Shown piece after piece: positions 35,101-45,284 of a stretch of DNA of 64,000 nt (positions are counted from its first letter, which is position 1; the number at the start of each line of letters is the position of its first letter). The stretch comes from Oreohelix idahoensis (taxonomy: Eukaryota > Mollusca > Gastropoda > Stylommatophora > Oreohelicidae): NCBI GenBank assembly GCA_024509875.1, contig JAMPIV010018785.1, positions 792,953 through 856,952 on the forward strand. The letters run 5' to 3'. The position numbers and the translations under genes were made by a program. Under the pieces are notes generated by a model. It had not been told where the DNA came from and searched no databases. It was given only the letters and a program-made list of their open reading frames with translations.

Positions 35101-36118
35101 TGGCAAGAATGAAGGCGAATAGCAAAGTCCGGCCAGACACCGCAAACACATACTTTCTGAGGGCAGGAAAGTCAGCACACCCCAAACCGAATAAACCTGG
35201 TAGCAGTTTACCATCTCTTCTTGATTGTGCAAATGATTGGGAGATGGCGGTAGACCTACCTGGACGAGGGGCATATCCAGAGAGTATCCGAAAATCGCGG
35301 AGACGGCCGGATATAGTGCTTCATTCTGCAGCAACGCTTCAGGTCATACTGATTGAACTGACCGTGCCATTTGAATCCAGATTAGATGAGCAACATTCGT
35401 TCAAAGCGGCCAAGTATAGTGATCTGGCCGCGGATCTGAGACACGATGGGTTCACTGCAAGGGTCATGGCTGTTGAAGTGGGTGCAAGAGGGCTTGTGGC
35501 TGCATCAGTGTATGATCTATTGAAACTGTTGGGGCTGAGGGGACAGTCGAGAACAAGGGCCCTGAAGAGGCTTAGTGAAACTGCCGAAAAGGCATCAGGC
35601 TGGCTGTGGAACAACCGCAATGGGGAATGGAGATCGTAACAATAAACGCTGCGGTACAGAAAACACCAGGAATTTTTCTAAGTCCACAATACGCTGAGGT
35701 TTGTGGTGGACTAGTGAACGGGCTGCGACTCAGGGGCGACAAGCGGTGTATACTATAAGGGGTGTCAGTATCAAAAGTCCAGTGGGGAACGCGCAGTGGC
35801 GACTCGTTGACTTCGCGCTGGTGTCTCAGTGTGTGCGACGGAACGAACGGAATAATTTGTCTTCTCTTTGTTACTTTCACAATTGCCTCCACGGCTGGCG
35901 GAGTTGTGGAATTTAAAGTTGCTACCATAAGTGAAATGGGTTCATTTTTGATGCAAGACAACAGGAAGCTGAGACGCTTGGGAGTCATGACCCAAGTGGG
36001 CCCGCCCCCCTTAGAGTGTAAAGGAGTATATAGGGCCGAAACACTTGTCGGACGGGGGGACTTCTTCTGATGATCAGTTTGCTTCCTGTTGTATCGCTCT
36101 GTAAAGAGTTTCCTATCA
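32160..36118 (+). mobile_element. R2/NeSL-type LINE copy 2, full length
   Basis: About 3.96 kb: 5' UTR (32160-32306), a single ORF (32307-35639), 3' UTR (35640-36118) ending GAGTTTCCTATCAT, the same end as copy 1. It lies head to tail against copy 1. No poly-A tail and no short target duplication are evident. The element to its right is decayed LINE sequence (36132 onward). Confidence 0.9.
32307..35639 (+). CDS. Non-LTR retrotransposon polyprotein with restriction-like endonuclease
   Basis: Intact 1110-residue ORF; the start at 32307 is the first ATG in frame. Domains: an N-terminal zinc finger near residues 39-60 (C-x-C-x12-H-x5-C, EFPCACGREFSTQRGMKIH); a basic linker; RT with WLDLANAYGSVPH (catalytic D near 454), GCTISPILFVMAM and FMDD (554-557, Met replacing the usual Ala); a thumb; a CCHC knuckle C890, C893, H901, C906; and a restriction-like endonuclease with PD at 1001-1002, E1017 in IELTVPFE and a downstream KY motif (FKAAKYSDL). 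This architecture is that of R2/NeSL-group LINEs, which nick DNA and prime reverse transcription at the target. No Ulp1 or OTU protease domain is visible. The intact ORF suggests recent activity. Confidence 0.92.
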   Translation: MPPGFTEGGENDESTGASLESTRPVTRTSSSEQRLEFPCACGREFSTQRGMKIHRTKKGCGRSSGGDQQRSVSTDKTLEESSQESIHSAEYIQVDLPDDDLTHFLDGKRDAIKFPPASAKGLWEQLDEALAKELDNNLKQITLEKKLEIFGDIIYLHCRKVFGVREARESNPPRKSRRQIKIEEIRKQKKHARKLFKNAVAAEKEGLRQVWEHLKGQHNALCRAERLCRKKRKTRMDRERFFREPFKFAKELFEQPRSGTLNIRKEDLEEHLGMTYSDGRKDEPLSSMAGLKWPSKPGAEFNTKPPTVQEVESIVQKARCKSAPGPNGVPYVVYKRCPEVLKRLLRLLKSAWKTQLVSKEWRKANGVYIPKEQNSTDISQFRPISLLNVEGKIFFSVMAERLTTYLLANGYIDTTIQKGGIPGTPGCLEHATMIWEAIQKAKSDRTNLHVIWLDLANAYGSVPHQMLWQALEMYHVPQEIAAMLKLYFAGFAVRFSTREYTTKWIGLEVGIAMGCTISPILFVMAMQVILNAAEGMAIGPKLGGMCLMPPLKAFMDDTTILTSDEHQARRMLARLDELVSWCRMSFKPKKSRSLSVRKGKIAEVIFTVSNQRIPTVIEEPVKSLGRVYDASLKDSKAVQQTIEMADRGLQIIDQSRLLGKFKLWCLQFMLIPKLLWPLLIYEISTSTVEAIEQKVNKFMRKWLGVPPGLSDVALYCKKSKLLLPFKSVVEEYKVGKARLAMMLRESADDVVKSIQPTLKTGRKWKVEEAVDAAQESLKLREVIGYTQTNRRGFGHGDIRWWSKASSRERRDMVVQEIREAENDKRLQKAVQQAQQGQWTTWEGALQRSLTWNDIWHMAPLRLSFVVRSLYDLLPSATNLVKWGKSDDEQCPLCQGRQTLEHVLSACKVSLGQGRYTWRHNKVLNELAATIDLARMKANSKVRPDTANTYFLRAGKSAHPKPNKPGSSLPSLLDCANDWEMAVDLPGRGAYPESIRKSRRRPDIVLHSAATLQVILIELTVPFESRLDEQHSFKAAKYSDLAADLRHDGFTARVMAVEVGARGLVAASVYDLLKLLGLRGQSRTRALKRLSETAEKASGWLWNNRNGEWRS

Positions 36119-36131
36119 TCATCTTATTCTA

Positions 36132-36240
36132 CACAAGTATCCATTTATGAAAGTCTGTTAATTTCTGGTTGACATTTTTCTTGTTCTCCATGTTTCACAG
36201 CCATACAATAGGACTGACTTAACATCTGAAGTGAAGATTT
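36132..36240 (-). pseudogene. Decayed LINE RT fragment
   Basis: On - it reads SDVKSVLLYGCETWRTRKMS, the end-of-RT motif of RTE/jockey-type LINEs. About 80 bp of it resemble the fragment at 19290-19370 on the other side of the R2/NeSL-type array. Stops are present. Confidence 0.6.
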
Positions 36241-37215
36241 ATATTTCTATTTTCGATTCGCTTTCTTTTGATTCCCGCATATTTCCCACTCCAATTCTTC
36301 TTCTTCTTCTTCCTCGTTCGTCCTGAAAAGGACGGTGGTTGCGTTGTGTCTGTTTACGCCTAAGCTGTGATATCTGCACCTTTCGGTCGACACATCCGAC
36401 TTCTGCACGGCATTTTTTGGGACCGGGTTTGCCTTCCCATTGCGATCCACACTACAATTACCTGTTACGTCATCTTTATCTATATCACGCCTCCATCAAG
36501 CCACCAGTCAAGTCATAAAGCTTTGTTAGTGTTTTATGCAGACAGTCTCAAAAAAAAAAATGACAACCATTTATTTTAGTACACAGCTGCTTATTCAATA
36601 TTCACAAACAACCTCTACATCTAGAGGGCAGTTAAACATCCGCCACATAATTTATGCGTCTGTATGAGGAAAGACCACTCCTGTATGTTAGGTGTTGCAC
36701 GCCAGTTAATCTTTTCCACATTTTTAAAGAATTAAAAACGCATTAAATGTTGTTAGTAACACTTTTTCCCCCTTTCACTGATGACATTTTTGTTTAGTTA
36801 TTATCCACTAATCCCCGTGTCATTCCCGTGTCTTTCCCGTGTCATTCCCGTGGATCTTTTATGCGACAAAGAAAGAATATGTCTCCTGCTCCCTCAGGCG
36901 TGTCGTACAGTGACTAATATAAGGTTGTGCATGTGACTGGCAACTTCATAATGTAACAGAAATTGTTACAGAAACTTCTACATTCAAGAACATGTTAATG
37001 CTTGGTACAGGCTTCCTGCAATGGGACCAGCTGCAGTTGGAGCTCCATGCTCCGTAAGGAGCGTAAAGGGGTATGATGATGATGATGAACTATCAAGTCA
37101 CTGTTCAGGCGAAGCCGGTAGGAGGAAGAAGAACACATTGTTCGTGCTGCAGTCAGTTATGCCCAAGCTGCAGCGAATGTCAAACCTGCGGTTCAAGGAC
37201 AATTTCAAACACTGT
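36241..37215. other. Unassigned interval
   Basis: TTCTTC run near 36297-36312; A run 36551-36560; four tandem copies of a CCCGTGTCATT-like 10-11-mer at about 36814-36855. A stretch near 36890-37080 weakly resembles the family 3 SINE-like repeat (GGACCAGCTGCAG; CATGCTCCGTAAGG). No gene seen. Confidence 0.4.
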
Positions 37216-37382
37216 AGGCTATATGCTGTATGCTATATGTAGGCTATTTGCTGTATGCTATATGTAGGCTATATGCTGTATGCTATATGTAGGCTATATG
37301 CTGTATGCTATATGTAGGCTATATGCTGTATGCTATATGTAGGCTATATGCTGTATGCTATATGTAGGCTATATGCTGTATG
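37216..37382. repeat. 25-bp minisatellite, about 6.7 copies
   Basis: Unit AGGCTATATGCTGTATGC plus TATATGT, nearly perfect; only the second unit differs visibly (TATTTG for TATATG). Confidence 0.95.
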
Positions 37383-37658
37383 ATTGTTAAAAGAGTTATG
37401 TGTCATACCGTTTGGTTGTCATGGCGACTGATAGCGAGAATAGCAGCTGTCTTAGCCAAGAGGCGAAGTCTCCACTTATTTGAGTTATATTCCCGTTAAA
37501 TTTACAATTATAGCTTTGTACGATTACTGCAATGGGGTGAACGAAAATAGATAGTGGATATCTTACTAATACATTTTTTGTGGTTTTAAAATTTTTTCAA
37601 CCTAGACCGTCCGCCGTCGGTTACATCAGAGTGCAAGTGCCATTAAAAAATAACTGAG
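37383..37658. other. Interval left of solo LTR, nothing recognised
   Basis: No ORF or repeat recognised; ends with the CTCTG target duplication (37659-37663). Confidence 0.4.
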
Positions 37659-37663
37659 CTCTG

Positions 37664-40094
37664 TGTGGTAAAGTGGGATGTTATAAATATTTATAGGGGA
37701 CTTAGTGTACTGACTGAGATCAGCTGTGAAGGTATCTGTATCTAATAAGTGTGGTGTATTACAGATGACCTTACTTGCTACCACATTTTTACCTCAGTCA
37801 GAATTATTCTGGAATAGTGTGATGACTACGTTAGATGTCTAGGGTTATGAAAATGATGAAGTGTAAGTCACAACAACAACAGACAGATAAATATTTAATT
37901 TATTCTACAACCCTTTACAACACTGTGACACTCACACACATATAACACTCTATAAGACTATCTTAAATGAGTCAAGTGTTTAAGTTTAAACATATATGTA
38001 TTAATTCTTGTCAATAATGGATATCCTGATTCAACTACACAGTGAACCAGGAATCACAATCAAATGTAATTACAAGTATTATTTACACAGTTTATATATA
38101 TGAACTTTGTATTGACATAGTTTATTATTATTATTCTATGTGTGTAATTTGTGCAGTAGTAATATGAGGTAATACTGGTTTTGTTCAAGCTTGGTTGTTG
38201 TTTTTCATCATGACTTCAAGTGTTTGATTATCGGGGAAATAGTATTGGGAAACTTTCACAGTTCCTTTCATTTGAACCAATTAAGTGTCCCTCTGTGGTT
38301 AACAAAATGTCAATTTTTGAGGGGGCACATAATGTTGAGCTACTCTGGCCACAGAAGCTTATCTTTCGTGATGGCGACAGGAAAAGACTCCTCTGCTCGA
38401 TTGCTTCCCTGTGTTCTGGAGACACCTCACTGGTCGATATCTGGACCCAGGAGTATGCTGTCAGCCTCTGGATTCAGCAAAACCCAGACCAGGTGCTGCT
38501 TCAATAACTAGGACCACAGTCCCTGAAACAAGAAGGTAGTACCTCCTACTTCAGATCTAATTTATAATCTATTTCTACACTGAACACAATACAGAACAAA
38601 CACTGAGTTCAGAGCGATAGGCCAACTGCTATCTTCATCTGAAACAATGTACACCAGTATTCTCCTCCTAAATGGTTACTACGCCTCTGCAATTCCAGCA
38701 TTAGTTCCTTCTAGTCAATAAGATAGGTGTCAGTGTACTGTTTGGCAATTCCATGCAGTTTTACTTTTCTCCGACACCTCCTGTTCAGGTTGGAGCAATA
38801 TTTAGGCCTTGCCTCCTGTTTGCCACTGAACCACACATATATACAGACATAAATTATCAATTTACATTCAATTTTCATTAAAAAGATATCGAATATATCA
38901 AGCTTACCACAATTCATGGAAATAATACACAGATACGTTGACTGGCGATGAATAATGGCACAAATTCCGATCTGCCTCTGTCCCAGACTTTTATTTAGAA
39001 ACATATGATCTGGCTCTCAACGCACTGTTTCTTAGTAAGTTTATTTTAAAGTGTGGCACTGACCTGACGCTCCTAATTTCCTATATTGGCGGGTCTAACC
39101 AATCGGGCCATGTTTACACAGCTTTTCAAAAAAAGTACCCCTACTCACGTTTCCCTAACAACAAAAAATTAGTATTTGTAGCCCGACTAATCGTGTTTAG
39201 CCTTACATTTACTTCTATCCAATCAAATAGGATTTTACATGGTGGCCCATTTCCCGTACAATGGTGGTTTCAAACCATGCCACTGTGCGATTATTTTTTG
39301 GTGTTGTCTGACACCCTCACTATTTTCTTTTGGCTATAATTTGTTAATTCCTAGACTATTTGCGTAACACTTAACATATTCTTTGTCAGCAAGTCCTAAG
39401 GAACCCAAATATATACGTTTTAATGGAGCTAAGTGGCTGCGTTCAAAATATGCATTTTCTAGGATAGTCGTGTATTTTTTATTTTTTAATGTTTAGAACC
39501 GCTATCTGTCCTGCCTTTTCGACTGTTCTGTCATACTAATGTCAGGATTTCAGACATAAAACAGTAGAATGTCATGTTTCCCAATAAGAGTTTTACAGGT
39601 TTTTAAACCTAACTCTCGTAGTTGTAGTGTTTTTTATCACGGTCTATTTGAAAAAAAGTATTGCTTCTGGCCTTTCGCTTGGGGAGGGTGGCATTAATTG
39701 TATATCGCGAGACGCGTGTTAGGGTTGCATGCGTTCCTGCTTTCAGCCCTCCCTTCTCTCTATCCTAAGTTCATCTGTCTTTTCATCACGCCGTGTATAA
39801 AATGAAATTAATGGAAGTATTAATTTAGGTCATTACGCGGTGTGCCTATCTCAAGGTTTTCTTAGAAATGCAGTACACGTTTTATTGTAGAAAGCGTGTA
39901 GTGATGCAGTAGGCTTTACTATCAACGTGAAAACGTGAAAATATGCAGACGAAGCATAAAACAAGGGGGATTTTTGTACGCCATTGTGACAGCACTGTAC
40001 TTTTACCATTTCTCTTTCCTTTTATTGAATTTATTTGTTAGGCTTTACATTTACCTTTCAATTTATATATGTGGATTTAGAATGTGTCACGACA
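37664..40094 (-). repeat. Solo LTR of the element A family
   Basis: Reverse-oriented homologue of 3618-6026 along its whole length, TGTGGTAAAG...CACGACA on +. Flanked by CTCTG at 37659-37663 and 40095-40099. No internal element sequence lies on either side, so this is the product of LTR-LTR recombination. Several substitutions and indels separate it from the element A LTR, so it is an older insertion. Confidence 0.92.
38220..38507 (+). CDS. Antisense ORF inside solo LTR, unknown protein
   Basis: 95 codons: N-terminal MFDYRGNSIGKLSQFLSF, then VELLWPQKLIFRDGDRKRLL, SGDTSLVDIWTQEYAVSLWI and DQVLLQ. The last about 60 residues align with the antisense ORF in the element A LTR (5118-5370), but a small indel makes this copy end earlier. 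Family unknown. Reads antisense to the retrotransposon, as in element A. Confidence 0.4.
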   Translation: MFDYRGNSIGKLSQFLSFEPIKCPSVVNKMSIFEGAHNVELLWPQKLIFRDGDRKRLLCSIASLCSGDTSLVDIWTQEYAVSLWIQQNPDQVLLQ

Positions 40095-40303
40095 CTCTGT
40101 CAACTGAAGTAGAGTGATAAAAACTGAGAGCTGAAAATGGCTCATAGCTTCTGTCAGCTAGCACGATGAAGTCCCACAAAGGGCTACACCTGAAAAGGAT
40201 TACAAGCTCTTGCAGTGTCAATAAACAATAAACACTGAAAAGGACTAATAGTACCAGGTGCTGAAAGAGCGGTAGGGCAATCGGGCAGTGCCCGAGGGCT
40301 TCA

Positions 40304-40783
40304 ACACATAAATAAGGGAAACCCGAGGCATGTAAACAGTAAATAAATATTACACACACATAAAGGTATGTTTTCAGGCACTCGTGAATAATAAAGAAGT
40401 AGAAAACTAGACAACAGAAAAACAACAGACGTGAGTGGCTTACCGGGGAATCAAACCCAGGACCTTCCGTGCTCGAATCACACTATCCTCCCTGCCAGCT
40501 AAGTACCACAAAAATGATGCTTCGATGACAGGGGTTATTAGTGCGACCAGAAACACATGACACTGGAAATTTACCTAGGGCAATCCAGCCTTTTAATGAC
40601 GTAATCACTTCTGTTGTTCCCCTATTATACAGTATAGGTCAGATTACACAAGACAAAGACCGTAATACTGTGTCTAGTAAATGATAGAAGACTAAGAACA
40701 GTAAGTACAGGACAAAGGGTAGGTTTTGGTATTGTATAAACGTTTTAAACACATAAAGAAGGGAAACCCGAGGCCTGTAAACA
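40304..40783 (-). mobile_element. SINE-like repeat, family 3, between 35-bp direct repeats
   Basis: The core (about 40385-40745) is the reverse complement of 13808-14245 and contains the tRNA-like segment with B box GGTTTGATTCC on -. It is flanked by 35-bp direct repeats (40304-40338 and 40749-40783: ACACATAAATAAGGGAAACC type) with 2 mismatches, longer than a usual SINE duplication. Confidence 0.6.
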
Positions 40784-42124
40784 CTTACAGCTGCAGAGGC
40801 CCATTTCAACTAGCCTTCATCTAGCTTAATAAAGTAAAAAGCCCTTTATTGCCCCGGGGGGCACATCACTGTCAATCCGCCCTGAATAGTTTATCACAGC
40901 CAGAACGATGAAGCACTGAAACGCCACGCCATCACTGACAAGCCACAGCGTTGAGCGGAAACTATATTACTAGAAAGAAGAAATGAACTACGTCAGAACA
41001 ACAAAATTTTCGCCAAGGACAAACGAGTAGAAGAAAGTAAGTAAGAACTAATCTATATGCTTAAAAAATTAATACAAATGACAGAGGCCATAATTTTCCT
41101 TCTCTGCTCCCCACCACAACTGTCAAGACTCAAACAGCCGCCTCTGCTCTTAAGAAACTGATATATTCAAGAGAAACGCATACTCCAGCCGTCCTCCAGA
41201 TAGAAAAAAAAAATAGAAAAAAATCTTTCTTTTGTAACAACCTCATTTTGAAAGAAACTGTGTGTCTTGTGTTGTCACGATTGTTCGTAATTTCAACATT
41301 TATCACAGACCAAACTTAAAAATAAATAAATAACCACTCTCTTTTCAACTGACCTCTGCTGTAGGTGAAACCAATATTCTGATAAAACGAGCACGTATGC
41401 CCATCTAAACAATGACGAGAGACAAATTAAAGCCAACATCTTTAACTTGCATAATCTGCAGCAAATTTAGAATACTGAGAAGTTGAAACATGTCAATAGA
41501 CTTTAATCTGACTAATTATTGTACAGCTTTTTAATCACAATATTTTTTTGTATATGCGGATATTGTTATAAATGTTGCCTTGGTAGCCCGTGTTCATTCA
41601 ATGTTCGTGAGCATTACACATAGTTGACCATGAGCAAAGATTATTTCAGGTAGGTTTACAATTGTCCCTGTGCTTTGTTGATTCTCATGACAAAAGCTAA
41701 AATCACAGGGAACTGGTGACGTCTCAAGATGAAAGGAAGGCTGGTATCGTTTGACTCGAAACTGATGCATGGAATGGAAACTTCCCAGCTTAATTAATGC
41801 CTGTGTCATTTCTTGACGGGTTACTTGGGAAGAGATATGTGAAGTCCTAATAAAGTAGCTTATTGGCCTTTACATGGGATAATTACAATCGGGACTGTAG
41901 ATAACGTACTCTCAAAGTATAGTCAATGCCCGCCGTTTCCGTATTTTCCCGATAAATATTTCTATCGCACTGAGCAATACACCATGAAAAGGTTGAAGGC
42001 ATGCGTGTTCTGTTAATGCGTTTTCAATGTAGTTTTCACAGTGCACTGCGCGCCGTTTCCATGTTTACCCGAAATGGTGTTGTGGTTGTTTCAATGGTTA
42101 CATACTTTCATTAAGAAAATTAGT
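40784..42124. other. Unassigned interval
   Basis: A/T-rich, short ORFs only, A runs near 41202-41225. The motif GGATAATTACAATCGGGACT near 41877 and two related GCGCCGTTTCC/GCCCGCCGTTTCC segments (about 41927 and 42050) suggest small duplications. No gene recognised. Confidence 0.35.
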
Positions 42125-42474
42125 CATGTGGAGATTACAGGCAGTACATAGCTGGTCGGTTTACTAATGGTGTCTTTAATGTAAAAGATAGCCCCATGTG
42201 GAGATTACAGGCAGTACATAGCTGGTCGGTTTACTAATGGTGTCTTTAATGTAAAAGATAGCCCCATGTGGAGATTACAGGCAGTACATAGCTGGTCGGT
42301 TTACTAATGGTGTCTTTAATGTAAAAGATAGCCCCATGTGGAGATTACAGGCAGTACATAGCTGGTCGGTTTACTAATGGTGTCTTTAATGTAAAAGATA
42401 GCCCCATGTGGAGATTACAGGCAGTACATAGCTGGTCGGTTTACTAATGGTGTCTTTAATGTAAAAGATAGCCC
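42125..42474. repeat. 70-bp tandem repeat, exactly five copies
   Basis: Units start at 42125, 42195, 42265, 42335 and 42405 (CATGTGGAGATTACAGGCAG ...) and appear identical. The right edge is the 3' tail of the family 2 SINE on -, and the unit includes the last bases of that tail. Confidence 0.97.
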
Positions 42475-42716
42475 CCATAGTAGATACTGCTGTAAGAAGG
42501 GAAGTGTTAGAGACTAATGCCCACATTTATGAGGTGGGCTGACCAGTTCCCTTCATCGTTACCTTTACCTTCCATAACTCAAGAGCAGAGTGAGGTACCC
42601 ATTTACAGCTTGGTAGAGTGGAGTGACGTTACCAGGTTTTTAACCCGGAACCAGGGAACTTTGCCTCCAGAGTTTATCGCTCTAACCATTCTACGTATCG
42701 TAAGCTCTTCTGTAAT
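42475..42716 (-). mobile_element. tRNA-derived SINE, family 2
   Basis: On - it has the head AGAATGGTTAGAGCGATAAA, B-box region GGTTCCGGGTT, then AGCTGTAAATGGGTACCTC and TCTAACACTTCCCT, matching 15439-15692 and 52034-52240. Its 3' end runs directly into the 70-bp tandem array. Confidence 0.7.
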
Positions 42717-44360
42717 GTACACATAAGAAATAGTCATATAAATAAAACTTAGTCTATGTAAGAAATAAGGATATTGAATAAAAATCTGCCTATGTAAGAA
42801 ACAATTCTTTAAATAAAACGTAGCCTACATAAGAAATATGGGTTTAGATAAAAATTATTCTATATAAGAAATAGTTGTGTAAATAAACATTAGTTTATCT
42901 ACAAAATATTGGTTTAAATAAAAATTAGCACACATTGAAATGGTACTTTAGATATTAAAAAAAAATTGGCCTACAGATAAAATGCTGGTTCAAATAAAAA
43001 ATTAGCAATTTAGTTAAGGCACGTTAACTTCCTCCCCCCCCCCCCCCCCCAAAAAAAAATGGGACTGTGTCGTACCGATAGGTTTGTGAGTTATTTTTTT
43101 GGTCCCGTCTGAGTAGAGTGGATGGTGATAAGTACGTGAGAAAAAAAGGTGTGAGAAATAGATTTTATGGGTGAATAGCTTAAGGAGAAGATATGTCTCT
43201 GGAATGAGTAAGTTTCTCTAGTCCAGCCTATCTATACGACTATAATTTAGTACAAGACAATCTTGCTCTCCTCATGTATGAGAATATCAGTTTAACTACA
43301 CATACACACAGCTATGTGACAACAAGACACACAAACGTGAAAAAAATTACAGTTAATTGGGTATGGGTCTGACCAACACACAAAGTTAAGTTTTCTTTGT
43401 TGTTTATTATCATTAAACTTGACAACATCAAATATCTAAAGAAAGATCAAATAAAATCAGATTTACATACATATGAAAAATAACAGAATAAATATGCCTC
43501 CCCCTATGAGAAAAGAACCCAAAAAATTAATAACCCAAAGGTCAAAGGTTAGCACTATGGTACAGAATAGACAGTAAAGAAACAAGTTCCTACTATATGC
43601 TACCCAGTAAAGTAAACAAGTTTAAGCAAAATCCAAGGTTGGTAAAATTCCTGTAACAAAGAAAATTATTCACTCTCTCTTTCATATAGTGGCCTCTCAA
43701 TCACGCTTAACTACTCTTGGTGATATCCCTTGGAAATACAATTCTCCTGAATATAAAATTGCCAGGTTATGTATGTCCCTAATTGGCCCCAGTCCATCCA
43801 CTAACAAATAATACCAGCGAGGTGAACGCCAAATCTGGTGTGTGTTTCTCCTGAATGAATAAATGTCACAGCGAATAGTTGATGCAGAAAAAAACGTGAT
43901 CTTGGGGTTCACAGTTAAAAGAGGAAAATACCTCCAGTATTGGGAAACATCTGGTTGCAAAAAAATTTTTACAATTGATAAATAATGAAAGTCCTATCGG
44001 CTGGCTCTATGGTAGAGTGCCGATTCTGAAAAAGTGTAAATTCTGGATGCTACACTTGAAAAAACAAAACGACTGTCAGAAGTCGGGATAAAGGGTATTT
44101 TATCCACAACCCAGTGGGCTGATAAAATGGAAAAAGATATTACTGGTTTTTTTTGTGTCCAGTTAAATTTACAAGTTAAAATGTTTCTCATGTATCTTTG
44201 GCTCACAAATGAAATTTGTGACGCACAAGCCAAGAAAAAGACAACATTAACCAATCAGTAAATGATGAAAAGACCAAAAGACTGCTGGACGCCCTTGATC
44301 AGGTCTGCAGAAATATATAAAGAAAAACATTTATGGAAAAATGCTACTATTCTATATAGC
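42717..44360. other. Unassigned interval with C and A runs
   Basis: 42720-43015 contains irregular repeats of an AAATAAAA(T)TAG/ACATAAGAAATA type about 55-60 bp apart. A C17-A9 run lies at 43034-43059. The rest has short ORFs only. I see no gene. Confidence 0.4.
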
Positions 44361-44373
44361 TACATATATGCAC

Positions 44374-45266
44374 TCCTTATGGACGATGTCATCAAGGCAT
44401 GTAAGGAGAGAACAAGAAAGTATTCAGTGGGGTACTGGAAGATGAGACAGGTCTATATTTCGGAGCTGGCATTTGCTGATGATGTTGCCCTGATTGCTAA
44501 ATCAGAGGCACATCTCCAATCCAACCTGCAAGTCTGGAAGGAAGAGCTGGAGAAGAGAGGGATGGTCATAAGCAGCTCTAAAACAAAATCCATGGTGATA
44601 TCACGAGAAGAAAGAAAACATCAGATTAAGTTGGGAGAACAGGTCCTGGAGCAGGTCGACCACTTTAAATATCTCGGAGCTATTATAGACCGAAAGGGAG
44701 GCATCAAAGAAGAGTTGGCCACTCGAAAAGCAGCGGCTGGGAGACTTTTTCAGGCCATAAATCGTGGATTCCTCAGCAAGAAAGAGGTTGGTAAGAAAAC
44801 GAAGATGGCTGTATACCGCTCCACCTATGTTCCAGTCTTGACATATGGATGCGAGTCGTGGGCAATGACTACAACCCACAAAAGCCAGATCCAAACCTCA
44901 GAAATGAGGTATCTGAGGAAAGTGGTTGAAGTAACAAGAAGAGACAGGGTCCGCAACCAGACGATCCGTCAAGGCCTAAAATCCCATCCGCTGCAGACCC
45001 AAATAGAACAGTCCCAACTAAGATGGTTTGGCCATGTCTGCAGAATGGGAGAAGATCGGCTACCACGACAAGCATGGGAAACAAAGAGCCAGGGATCCAG
45101 ACCTCCAGGACGACCCAGAGTCCGCTGGGAGGACAACATTAGACAATCTTTGAAGGACCGAGAACTAGAATGGAACCAGGCCAGGAAGAAGACAGCTGAT
45201 AGAATGGTCTGGCGCTCTCTCTTCCAAGCCTCTACACCTCACGGTAGGAGGGGAACGACTAAGTAA
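44374..45266 (+). pseudogene. LINE reverse transcriptase C-terminal part
   Basis: Open frame continuing into upstream host sequence (apparent ATG 44262 lies outside the LINE). Shows ELAFADDVALIAKS (FADD catalytic box), KYLGAIIDRKGG, VPVLTYGCESWAMTT, RWFGHVCRMGEDRLPRQAWE and RPPGRPRVRWEDNI, the standard RT thumb and C-terminal tail of RTE/jockey-type LINEs. The endonuclease and RT fingers are missing by 5' truncation. No internal stops, so a fairly young insertion. Confidence 0.88.
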
Positions 45267-45271
45267 GTAAG
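44374..45271 (+). mobile_element. 5'-truncated LINE (RTE/jockey-like) with 13-bp target duplication
   Basis: Flanked by TACATATATGCAC at 44361-44373 and 45272-45284. The 3' tail is a short TAAG repeat (AACGACTAAGTAAGTAAG). Encodes the last about 295 residues of the LINE RT protein. A decayed copy of the same 3' end is at about 61840-62235. Confidence 0.88.
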
Positions 45272-45284
45272 TACATATATGCAC

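Noticed and set aside
19287..36210. The similar LINE flanks as a simple long target duplication of the R2/NeSL-type array
   Set aside because: Flanks differ far more than the two array copies do, so they are more likely separate old LINE copies; retained only as an open observation.
37216..37382. CRISPR-like direct repeats
   Set aside because: Contiguous 25-bp units with no unique spacers: a minisatellite. The 70-bp array at 42125-42474 is rejected for the same reason.
42517..42726. 69-codon ORF
   Set aside because: Lies over a reverse-oriented SINE.
44262..44373. N-terminal extension of the LINE ORF from ATG 44262
   Set aside because: Lies left of the LINE 5' junction defined by the 13-bp duplication, so it is host sequence read through by chance.
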